Source of the DNA: JBFFXF01 sp041569895
GTDB taxonomy: Bacteria; Planctomycetota; UBA8108; JACQVS01
Direction: 5' to 3'
Assembly (NCBI GenBank): GCA_041569895.1
Contig: JBFFXF010000032.1
Coordinates: 1 to 37,232, forward strand
Length of the DNA: 37,232 nucleotides
Under the pieces are notes generated by a model. It did not search any database, had not been told where the DNA came from, and worked only from the letters and a program-made list of their open reading frames with translations. Positions 23,994 to 31,597 of this stretch are shown piece after piece. The number at the start of each line of letters is the position of its first letter. The first letter of the stretch is position 1. The translations under genes were made by a program, and so were the position numbers.

Positions 23994-25741
23994 CGGCTCC
24001 CCCCGTTGCCACGCTCGAGCACAACGACCCGGTCCGCGTCGGTGCCGGGAAAGACCGCCTCCGATCCGTCCGGCCAGATGACCTCGATGCGGTCGACCCG
24101 GGCGACGTCGCCGAGCCCGAAGTGCGCGCGCGGGTCGTTGCTCGAGAGGTAGCTGGCCGCCGGCTGGATCAGTCGCGCCCAGCGTCGTGACCCGGCGATC
24201 ACGGTGATCTCGGCGCCGTGGGCGTCACGTCCGCCGAGCGCGGGCTCGACGGCGCGCACCATCAGCCAGTGCCCGCGCGACGGCGCGACGTTGCGGTAGA
24301 GTCGCGCGCGCCCCTCGACGACCGTCACCAGGAGGTCGAGCGCGCCGTCTCCGTCGACATCGCCCACGGCGAGCGCACGGCCGACGGCAGGGGTGCCACA
24401 GAGCGCGTCGTTGGCTCTCGACACGTCCCGGAAGACGCCGTTGCCGTCGTTGGCGAAGAGCTGGTTGCGCTCGGCGTACGCGTTCCAGAACGGCGTGCCG
24501 GGCGGGCTCGGACCGGCGAGGAACTTGACGCGGCCGTTGACCTGCGCGAGATCGAGCGCGCCGTCGTGATCGAAGTCCCCCATCACCGTCCCGAAGCCCG
24601 TGCTCCGCCACGATGGCCGCGCGAGACCGGAGACCGCGGTGCGGTCCGTGAACTGGCCGCGGGGCCCCTGCTTCCACAGCACGTGAAGCTCGTCGGTGAG
24701 GTGCGTCACGTAGAGATCGAAGAGCGCGTCGCCGTCGACGTCGCCGATGGCGATCCCCATGTCGGCCTGCGCCTGTCCCATGGCGTTGAGGGCGACGCCG
24801 CGGTAGAGCGCCTCCTCCGCGAAGGTCCCGTCGCGCCGGTTGATCCACAGGAAGTTGGGCTTGCCGTCGTTGGCGATGAAGATGTCGGGCCAGCGATCGC
24901 CGTCGAAGTCCGCGCAGATGACGCCGAGCCCCGGACCGGAGAGCTCGCCGAGCCCGGACGCCACGGTGACGTCGCGAAAGCGCACGGAGGACGCCTCGCC
25001 CGGGGTCGCGCCGAGGTTGCGGAAGAGCCGGGCGGCGCTGCCGGGAAACGGCGCCGGCCCGCAGTAATCGCGCTGCCCCGCCTGATCGCTGCACGGGCGC
25101 GTCGGGCTGTAGACGACGTAGTTGGCGATGATGATGTCGAGCCAGCCGTCGCGGTCGAAATCGAAGAACGCGGCCGACGTCCCCCAGAACGGGTTGTCGA
25201 TCCCCGCCGCGCGCGTGACGTCGTCGAAGGTCTCGCCGGAGCGGTTGAGGAAGAGCCTCGCGCCGCCGTACTCCGTCACGAGGACGTCAGGTCGACCGTC
25301 GTTGGTGACGTCGCCGACCGCCACGCCCATGCCGCGACCGGCGACGCCGAGCCCGCTCGCATCGGTGACGTCGGCGAACCGACCGTCCCCGCCCTGGCGA
25401 TAGAGACGGTTCCGGGCGGCGGGACGGTCGCGCGCGGCGCCCGAATCCTCCGGCGCGTCCTCGTTCTGGATCAGGTAGATGTCGAGGCGACCGTCGCCGT
25501 CGAAGTCGAGGAGCGCCGCGCCCGAGCCCATGATCTCGGGCATGAAGTAGTCGCCGACGGTGCCGGCCTCGTGGACGAAATCGAGCCCCACCTCGTCGGT
25601 GACGTCGGCGAACCACGGTGGAGCGCTCGCCGGGCCGGACGTCGGACCGCCGTCGCGGGCGGACGGTGTGCAACCCGGAGGAGCGGCCAGCGCGAGGGCC
25701 GCCGTCAGCGCGATGTGAACGTGAGCCGACGTGAAGTCCAT
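23990..25741 (-). CDS. Exported CRTAC1-family protein with FG-GAP/VCBS repeats and ASPIC/UnbV C-terminus
   Basis: The protein has a short hydrophobic N-terminus ending in APPGC, a possible though imperfect lipobox. Several FG-GAP/VCBS-type repeats follow, with calcium-loop motifs DFDGDGRLDIY, DFDRDGWLDII, DFDGDRWPDIF, GDVDGDALFDLY, DFDHDGALDLA and DVDGDGALDLL, which predict a beta-propeller. The C-terminal ASPIC/UnbV domain is seen in GHWLMVRA and in the HFGLGDVARVDRIEVIWPDGS stretch. The ATG at 25741 (583 aa) is preferred because GAGG lies 5 nt upstream and the signal then starts at once; a GTG at 25762 would add seven residues. The stop overlaps the TPR gene start, indicating one operon. 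The ligand is unknown; surface binding is inferred. Confidence 0.92.
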   Translation of the reverse strand: MDFTSAHVHIALTAALALAAPPGCTPSARDGGPTSGPASAPPWFADVTDEVGLDFVHEAGTVGDYFMPEIMGSGAALLDFDGDGRLDIYLIQNEDAPEDSGAARDRPAARNRLYRQGGDGRFADVTDASGLGVAGRGMGVAVGDVTNDGRPDVLVTEYGGARLFLNRSGETFDDVTRAAGIDNPFWGTSAAFFDFDRDGWLDIIIANYVVYSPTRPCSDQAGQRDYCGPAPFPGSAARLFRNLGATPGEASSVRFRDVTVASGLGELSGPGLGVICADFDGDRWPDIFIANDGKPNFLWINRRDGTFAEEALYRGVALNAMGQAQADMGIAIGDVDGDALFDLYVTHLTDELHVLWKQGPRGQFTDRTAVSGLARPSWRSTGFGTVMGDFDHDGALDLAQVNGRVKFLAGPSPPGTPFWNAYAERNQLFANDGNGVFRDVSRANDALCGTPAVGRALAVGDVDGDGALDLLVTVVEGRARLYRNVAPSRGHWLMVRAVEPALGGRDAHGAEITVIAGSRRWARLIQPAASYLSSNDPRAHFGLGDVARVDRIEVIWPDGSEAVFPGTDADRVVVLERGNGGSR

Positions 25742-25828
25742 CCGTACCTCGTGTCGCGACACGCGCCGTGTTGAGCCGTGGGCGGCTTCGTCACACGAGA
25801 CGAGAGTGCAGCGAGGTCTTGCACGCCG

Positions 25829-26638
25829 TCAATCGGAAAGTTCGCGATCAACCGATGACCGACCGCGACGCACGACCACCACGAGGTCGTGCGACCGTTT
25901 CGGGTCGAAGTCGCCGCGTTGCATGTCACCGTGGACCGCGATCGTTTCGAGACCCGCTGCGTCGAGGATCGCCGTGAGCTCGTCGCGTTGCCACCCCCGC
26001 AGCTCGACGACGCGGCTGCTGACGACCTCGAGCGGCGGATCCGCCCCCGGGCGGTACCTGAGCGTCGCCGGGCAGAAGCGGACGCGCCCGCCGCCGAGCG
26101 ACTCCATCAGCCTGAGGAAGACGACCTCTTCCCCCTCGGCCGTCCCTGCCCGGAAATTCAGCGGCAGGTGACGGATGTTCTCGGCGAAGATGCGCGTGTA
26201 GTTGAGGATCTGGAGGATGAACAGTCCGTCTTCCAGCAGCACGGTGGACACGGCGCGAGCCGCGCGCTCGAGCTCGCCTCGCTCGAGGAAGTGGACCAGC
26301 GTGTTTCCGAGACAGATCGCCACGCCGAAACGTTGGTCCAGAAGCTCGTCCACTTCACGGATGTCGCCCTGGAGGAAGCGGAGCCCCTCGAGCGGCGCGG
26401 GTTCGCGCGCGCGGGCGATCATCGACTCGGAGCTGTCGAGACCCACGACCCGAAACCCCTCGCTGGCCAGGAAACGGCTGTGCTCGCCCGTGCCGCAACC
26501 GAGGTCGATGACCGAGCGCTGCGGCCCGCGGCTCAACGTCTGGAGAAGGAACGGCGCCTCCCGGCGCAGTCGCTCCGGCCACGCGATCAGCCGCCGGTAG
26601 TCGACGCGGGCGTAGGGGTCCTCGGCGGGTTCTCTCAC
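25829..26638 (-). CDS. Class I SAM-dependent methyltransferase
   Basis: This is a cytoplasmic methyltransferase of unknown substrate. Motif I is VIDLGCGTGEHSR (43-55). The acidic ribose-binding position follows in VVGLDSSESMI (64-74), and GDIRE at 91-95 fits the adenine-contact motif. The motif IV region is VAICLGNTLVHFL. The 269-residue length suits a small-molecule methyltransferase of the Methyltransf_11/25 type. The start is a GTG at 26638; the nearest GAGGA lies 11 nt upstream, further than ideal, so a slightly different start is possible. It sits alone between the small CxxC gene and the CRTAC1 gene, all on the same strand. The 198 bp upstream (26639-26836) hold nothing I recognise. Confidence 0.9.
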   Translation of the reverse strand: MREPAEDPYARVDYRRLIAWPERLRREAPFLLQTLSRGPQRSVIDLGCGTGEHSRFLASEGFRVVGLDSSESMIARAREPAPLEGLRFLQGDIREVDELLDQRFGVAICLGNTLVHFLERGELERAARAVSTVLLEDGLFILQILNYTRIFAENIRHLPLNFRAGTAEGEEVVFLRLMESLGGGRVRFCPATLRYRPGADPPLEVVSSRVVELRGWQRDELTAILDAAGLETIAVHGDMQRGDFDPKRSHDLVVVVRRGRSSVDRELSD

Positions 26639-26836
26639 GACCGCTGTCGTCCTCGAAACTGCGTCCTCGTTGCGGCTTCTTGGACCGCTTCCCGCTCAGT
26701 CCATCATTCGATCATCTGTTCAGGTGCCGGGAAGCGGATACCGGAGTCATCGATCGCGCCGAAGCATCAGCGATGGTCGCGACGCAAACGATCGTGGCGA
26801 CGCGTTCGTCACCGCGAGGTCAGCACGGCGGTCGAA

Positions 26837-27043
26837 TCACGGCTCCTCGGGCGCGCGTGACGGAGGCAGGTCCGGCTGCTTCTTCCAGGTCTCGCTCTCC
26901 GTGTCGTACACCGCCCCGAGCCGCACGGCGCACCGGTAGCAGACGACCGTGGTGGCGCTCGAGCACGTCATCGGGTCCTGCGGGTCGACTGACTCGCCGC
27001 AGATCGTGCACTCTTCCGTCTGTTCCAACTCCCGGTCATCCAT
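26837..27043 (-). CDS. Small CxxC zinc-ribbon-like protein (68 aa)
   Basis: The protein has two CxxC pairs (C12/C15 and C35/C38) separated by 19 residues, the spacing of a zinc ribbon or rubredoxin-like knuckle, plus an extra C27. There is no signal peptide or membrane segment. The ATG at 27043 has GGAGAGA 4 nt upstream. I do not recognise a family. It could be a structural zinc protein or an adaptor. It follows the DUF1501 gene on the same strand across a 79-bp gap of C-run repeats, so co-transcription is uncertain. Confidence 0.75.
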   Translation of the reverse strand: MDDRELEQTEECTICGESVDPQDPMTCSSATTVVCYRCAVRLGAVYDTESETWKKQPDLPPSRAPEEP

Positions 27044-27049
27044 CGGCTC

Positions 27050-27115
27050 TCTCCGTTCCCTTCGTTCCCGTCCCCGGAACCGGCCCCGGACCCGAGCTCG
27101 TTCCCGCGTGTCCTC
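27050..27115. repeat. GTTCCC/GGCCCC-type C-run repeats
   Basis: Seven C-runs of 3-4 bases at short spacing occur between the DUF1501 stop and the small CxxC gene. The minus strand, which is the sense strand of both genes, is therefore rich in GGG runs. This is the same class of low-complexity sequence as at 5189, 6455, 31410 and 33810. Confidence 0.6.
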
Positions 27116-27122
27116 TTCCCAC

Positions 27123-28553
27123 TCACGACAGGATCGCCTCGATCACCTCCCCGTGCACATCCGTCAACCGCCGGTCGATGCCGTTGTGCCGGAACGTCAA
27201 CCGCTCGTGATCGATCCCGAGGATGTGCAGGATCGTCGCGTGGAGGTCGTAGCAGTAGGTCACATCCGTCGCGGCGCGGAAGCCGAACTCGTCGCTCTCC
27301 CCGTGGCTCACACCGCCACGGATCCCGGCTCCCGCGAGCCAGGTGACGAACGTGCCGCCGTTGTGGTCGCGTCCAGCCGCGCCCTGCGTGAACGGCATGC
27401 GGCCGAATTCCGTCGTCCAGATGACCAGCGTGTCCTCGAGCAGGCCGCGCTGCTTGAGGTCCTCGAGGAGGCCGGCGATGGGACCGTCGACCTGCCGCGC
27501 GATCGACGGGAGCTCCTCCGGGATATCGCGGTGGTTATCCCAGTTGCCGCTCGCGCCGCCCGCGCCGCTCCAGACCTGCACGAAGCGCACGCCGCGCTCG
27601 AGCAGCCGGCGCGCGGTCAGGCAGTTGTGGCCAAAGCCGGCGGTCTCCTCGCGGTCGAGGCCGTAGAGCCGGCGCGTCGCGTCGTTCTCGCTCGCGATGT
27701 CGAGCGCGTCCGGCGCGCTCAGCTGCATCCGCGCCGCGAGCTCGTACGACTCGATGCGTGACTCGAGCCGCGAGTCGCCGGGGTGGCGCTGGAGATGCGC
27801 CCGATTCAGCCGCTCGAGGAGGTCGAGCCCGTCGGTCTCGCTGCGCCTCGAGATGTGGCTCGCGAACGCGGGTGGCCGCAAGTTCGGGATCGGCACCGGC
27901 GCGCCGGGCCGGATCACCGTCCCCTGGTGCGACTGCGGCAGGAACGCGGCCGAGAAGTTGCCGGCGTTGTTGTACGGGAGACCTCGCGGGTCCGGCAGCA
28001 CCACGAACGCCGGCAGGTCGTCGGAGAGCCTGCCGAGCGCGTACGACACCCACGCCCCCATGCACGGGAAGCCCGGCGACACGAATCCCGTGTTCTGCAT
28101 GAAGCTCGCCGGACCGTGCACGTTGGTCTTCGACGTCATCGCCATCAGGAAGGCGAGCTCGTCGACCCAGCGCGCCACGCGCGGAAAGACGCTGCTCACC
28201 CACCGGCCGCACTCGCCGTGTCGCTTCCACTCGAAGGGCGACTTCATCACGGCGCCCGGAACGCTCGTCACCGCCGTCTTGATGCCGAAGTCGATCTTCT
28301 CGCCGTGCCGTCGCTGGAGCTCGGGCTTGTAGTCGAAGGTGTCGACCTGGCTGACGCCGCCGTTCATGAAGAGCTGCAGCACGCGCCGCGCACGCGCTCG
28401 GTGATGGAGACCGCCCGTCGCGCCGGCCGCCTCCTCGAACCCCGCGAGCATCGCCGCGAGCGCGACGCCGCCGAAACCGCCGCCGGCGCGACAGAGGAAT
28501 CGCCGCCGGCTGTGCGCTGAATCCGGAGCCGACTGGTGCAGGTTCGTGTTCAT
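27123..28553 (-). CDS. DUF1501 (sulfatase-like alkaline-phosphatase-fold) Tat-exported protein
   Basis: The 476-residue protein starts with a twin-arginine signal (SRRRFL around 15-20, then a Gly/Ala-rich hydrophobic stretch). DUF1501 landmarks follow: LFMNGGVSQVDTFDYKP, GPASFMQNTGF, VQVWSGAGG...NWDNH, and TLVIWTTEFGRMP with GRDHN, then VTYCYDLHATILHILGIDH. These carry the metal- and active-site-type residues of the alkaline phosphatase/sulfatase fold. The family is very abundant in planctomycetes and is nearly always encoded beside a DUF1549/DUF1553 protein, as here: the upstream gene ends 4 nt before this ATG. The biochemical role of the pair is not established; a periplasmic function is likely. 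No clear ribosome-binding site is seen, consistent with translational coupling. Confidence 0.95.
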   Translation of the reverse strand: MNTNLHQSAPDSAHSRRRFLCRAGGGFGGVALAAMLAGFEEAAGATGGLHHRARARRVLQLFMNGGVSQVDTFDYKPELQRRHGEKIDFGIKTAVTSVPGAVMKSPFEWKRHGECGRWVSSVFPRVARWVDELAFLMAMTSKTNVHGPASFMQNTGFVSPGFPCMGAWVSYALGRLSDDLPAFVVLPDPRGLPYNNAGNFSAAFLPQSHQGTVIRPGAPVPIPNLRPPAFASHISRRSETDGLDLLERLNRAHLQRHPGDSRLESRIESYELAARMQLSAPDALDIASENDATRRLYGLDREETAGFGHNCLTARRLLERGVRFVQVWSGAGGASGNWDNHRDIPEELPSIARQVDGPIAGLLEDLKQRGLLEDTLVIWTTEFGRMPFTQGAAGRDHNGGTFVTWLAGAGIRGGVSHGESDEFGFRAATDVTYCYDLHATILHILGIDHERLTFRHNGIDRRLTDVHGEVIEAILS

Positions 28554-28557
28554 CGAG

Positions 28558-31320
28558 TCAGTCCACGAAGATGAACTCGTTGGTGTTGAGCAGGAACCGG
28601 CACGCGTTCGCGAGGCCGTGCTCCCGCGTGTACGTCGTGACCATCGCCGCCTCGTCGTCTCGCGGCCGCCGACCGAGGACGAGCCGGAAGAGCTGCTCGA
28701 CTTGCGCCTCCGGCTCGGCGACCGTCCGCGAGATGCGCGCGGCGATGTGCTCGCTCTGCCGGACGATCACCTTGTCGTTCAGGAGCGACAGCGCCTGCAA
28801 CGCGGTCACCGACTCGTTCCGTCTCGGCGTCCACTGCGACGCATCGGGGCAGTCGAGGGACTCCATGAACGGATCCGGCAGCGTGCGGAAGATAAACCGG
28901 TAGACGCTGCGGCGGTGATGCGCGGGGTCGTCGACGTCGAAGTTGACGTAGTCGACGTTGGGCGTCACGTGGATCCCCTTCGTCTGGATGAACTGCTTGA
29001 CGGACGGGCCGCCCATGGTGGTGTCGAGCGTCCCGGCGATGCGCAGCACCGCGTCGCGGACGGTCTCCGCGTCGAGCCGCCGGCGATTCATGCGCCAGAG
29101 GAAGCGGTTGTCGGCGTCGAGGGCCGCGTGGCGCGCGTCGTGGCGCGAGGACTGCCTGTAGGCCGCGCTGGTGACGATGAGCCGGTGCAGCGCCTTCAGC
29201 GAGCCGCCGTTGCCGAGGAGCTCGAGCGCGAGGCGGTCGAGGAGCTCGGGGTGTGTCGGCTCGCCGCCCATGCGGCCGAAGTCGTTCGGCGTGTCGACGA
29301 TGCCGCGCCCGAAGTGATGGTGCCACAGGCGGTTGGCGATCGAGCGCCAGGTGAGCACGTTGTCCGGGTGCGAGAGCCAGCGACCGAGCGCGGCGCGTCG
29401 TGCGCCCTCGTTCTCCGAGTCGGACTCGCCGAGATCGAAAGCGCCCGGCAGGCCCGGGACCAGCCCGGGCGCCTGCGGGCGGGCCAGCGGGCCGGGCTCG
29501 GAGATGTCGCCACGCGCGAGGAGATGCACCGGACGCGGCGTCGCGACGGGCACGAACGTGCCGTCCGCCTCGAACCGGTTCGTGCCGCAGTAGACGAGCT
29601 GCGGCGGCGGCAACGAATCGAGATCGCGACGCAGACGCTGCTCGAGACAGAACGCGATCAGCTCGATCCGCTGTCGCTCGTCCCGCTCGCCGCGCGGGGT
29701 CGCCAGGATGGTCGTGATGCCGTCCGGCAGACCGGCGACGTCGAACGGCGGCTCCGTGGACGTGACCGCGAGACGCGGCCTGCCGATCAGGTGCCCTCCG
29801 CCATGGAGCTGCCGGAGCTCGAGCCGCAGGGTGACGCCCGCCGCGTCGCCGATCGGCTCGACGAGCGTGAACACGGCGCGGTGCGGCTTGCCGACCTCGG
29901 GATAGATCCCCCACGCGGTCGCCGGATCGCCGTCGATGGCGTGCGCGATGGTCCAGCCTCCCTGGTCGAAGTCCGCGCGCGGGTCGCGCAGCGCGATCGG
30001 CTCCGGCGCAGCGTCCGGTCGCGCGAGCGCGACGAGCAGCTCGCTGAGATGCAGGTTGCCGTTGTCCTGCCGGCCGGGTCCGCGGTGCGGCAGGCTGTCG
30101 TCGGTGAGCACCTCGAGCCGGATGCCCGTGATCCGCGGCAGGTCCGTTCGCGCCACGACGGTGTAGGTGTCCTTCTCGGGCCGCTCGCCGCCGGAGAGCA
30201 GCGAGCCGTCCTCGAGGGCGGTGAGCGTCGCGCCGTTCTCCGAGCTCGACTCGACGATCTCGAGCACCCGCCACGGCGTGGCGCGCCCGCCCAGCCCCTC
30301 CTCCCACGTCACCGCCTCCGCCTGGAGCTCCGGATCGAGGAGCGCCGGATCGCCCGCCTCGCGCTGGGCGCGCACCTCCTCGAGCCGCGCCTCGAGCGAG
30401 CGGCGGCGCGCCGCGATCCGCGGATCCGGATCGTATGTGCGGTTCGCCTTGTCGACGCCGGCGAAGACGGCCTGCAGCGAGTAGTACTCCCCCTGCGAGA
30501 CCGGATCGAACTTGTGGTCATGACACCGCGCGCAATGCGCCGTCGTGCTGACGAAGGTCGACATCGCCGTCGTCACCATGTCGTCCCGGTCGAGGTAGTG
30601 GCCGATCTCGCGATCGATCGAGTCCGGCCGGATGTCCCGCAGCGAGCTCTCGTCCCACGGGCCGGCGGCGATGAAACCGGTCGCGACGATCGCCCTCGGC
30701 TCGCCGGGGTAGAGCGCATCGCCGGCGATCTGCTCCTCGACGAATCGCCCGTACGGCGTGTCCGCGTTGAAGGACTCGATCAGGTAGTCGCGGTACGGCC
30801 ACGCGTGCTCGCGGGGGCGATCCTGGTCATGACCGTGCGACTCGGCGAAATGGACAACATCCATCCAGTGGCGCGCCCAGCGCTCGCCGAAGTGCGGGCT
30901 CGCGAGCAGGCGGTCGACGACGCGCTCGAACGCGTCCGGCGCCTCGTCGGCGAGGAACTCGTCGAGCTCCCCGGGCGTCGGCGGCATGCCGATGAGGTCG
31001 ATCGACAGGCGGCGCAGCAGCAGGCGACGCTCGGCGGGCGGCGAGGGATGCAGCTCGCGCTCGGCCAGGCGCGCGAGGAGGAACCGGTCGATCGGCGTGC
31101 GCGCCCAGCGCTCGAATCCCGACGGCGACGCCTCCGGCAGGGCGACTCGCCGCAGCGGACGATACGCCCAGTGCGATGCGCTCCTCGCTTTCCCGTCACC
31201 CTCCCGCTCGGTGCGCCCGGGCGAGTCGGCGAGGGCGACAGCGCAGACGAGCGCCACCGCGACCGCGGCGAGCGCCGTCGCCATGGAGAGAGCGTGTTGC
31301 GAGCGAGGCTCGATGACCAT
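28558..31320 (-). CDS. DUF1549/DUF1553 (PSCyt2-PSD1) exported protein
   Basis: A signal-like N-terminus (hydrophobic MATALAAVAVALVCAVALA) is followed by HWAYRPLRR and then the DUF1549/PSCyt2 domain: RTPIDRFLLARL, LRRLSIDLIGMPPTP, HFGERWARHWMDVVHFAES, and a CARCHDHKFDP motif that contains a CxxCH haem-type signature. A beta-rich middle region (about residues 380-560) resembles a discoidin or lectin-like insert. DUF1553/PSD1 forms the C-terminus (RRAALGRWLSHPDN, NRLWHHHFGRGIVDTPNDFG, SAAYRQSS, RRLDAETVRDAVL). The usual N-terminal PSCyt1 cytochrome domain is absent. The ATG at 31320 (920 aa) is chosen because it directly precedes the signal; it lacks a good ribosome-binding site. An in-frame ATG at 31284 is an alternative, and an open frame extending upstream to 31587 is repeat-derived. 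Confidence 0.93.
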   Translation of the reverse strand: MVIEPRSQHALSMATALAAVAVALVCAVALADSPGRTEREGDGKARSASHWAYRPLRRVALPEASPSGFERWARTPIDRFLLARLAERELHPSPPAERRLLLRRLSIDLIGMPPTPGELDEFLADEAPDAFERVVDRLLASPHFGERWARHWMDVVHFAESHGHDQDRPREHAWPYRDYLIESFNADTPYGRFVEEQIAGDALYPGEPRAIVATGFIAAGPWDESSLRDIRPDSIDREIGHYLDRDDMVTTAMSTFVSTTAHCARCHDHKFDPVSQGEYYSLQAVFAGVDKANRTYDPDPRIAARRRSLEARLEEVRAQREAGDPALLDPELQAEAVTWEEGLGGRATPWRVLEIVESSSENGATLTALEDGSLLSGGERPEKDTYTVVARTDLPRITGIRLEVLTDDSLPHRGPGRQDNGNLHLSELLVALARPDAAPEPIALRDPRADFDQGGWTIAHAIDGDPATAWGIYPEVGKPHRAVFTLVEPIGDAAGVTLRLELRQLHGGGHLIGRPRLAVTSTEPPFDVAGLPDGITTILATPRGERDERQRIELIAFCLEQRLRRDLDSLPPPQLVYCGTNRFEADGTFVPVATPRPVHLLARGDISEPGPLARPQAPGLVPGLPGAFDLGESDSENEGARRAALGRWLSHPDNVLTWRSIANRLWHHHFGRGIVDTPNDFGRMGGEPTHPELLDRLALELLGNGGSLKALHRLIVTSAAYRQSSRHDARHAALDADNRFLWRMNRRRLDAETVRDAVLRIAGTLDTTMGGPSVKQFIQTKGIHVTPNVDYVNFDVDDPAHHRRSVYRFIFRTLPDPFMESLDCPDASQWTPRRNESVTALQALSLLNDKVIVRQSEHIAARISRTVAEPEAQVEQLFRLVLGRRPRDDEAAMVTTYTREHGLANACRFLLNTNEFIFVD

Positions 31321-31409
31321 GCGAAGCACCGTCGGTTTCCGGATCAGGACGACGACATGGTAGCGCCGATCGCCGTCGGATGCGCGCACCTTCCGCCATC
31401 GATCCGTTT

Positions 31410-31460
31410 CCCACCCCAGGTTCCGTTCCCGGTCCCGAACCCGGTCCCGGTCCCGAACCG
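31410..31460. repeat. GGTCCC/GTTCCC hexanucleotide array
   Basis: Eight C-runs (GGTCCC, GAACCC and GTTCCC units) lie in the gap between the DUF3179-like gene and the DUF1549 gene (31321-31597). The minus strand has a G-quadruplex pattern. Nothing else is recognised in that 277-bp gap. Confidence 0.65.
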
Positions 31461-31597
31461 CCCGCGCGACCTGCTTTCGGTTCTCGGCGAACCTCGCTCG
31501 CGCTGCGATCTGCCGAGAGGACAGCGCGGCTCGAAACAACCGTGGTTTCGAGGGCGACACGCCGGGAATGGCCCCGCGGTCCTGCAACTGGAGGGTC

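Noticed and set aside
25742..25762. GTG start at 25762 for the CRTAC1 gene
   Set aside because: The ATG at 25741 has GAGG at proper spacing and begins at the hydrophobic signal; the extension adds only seven charged residues.
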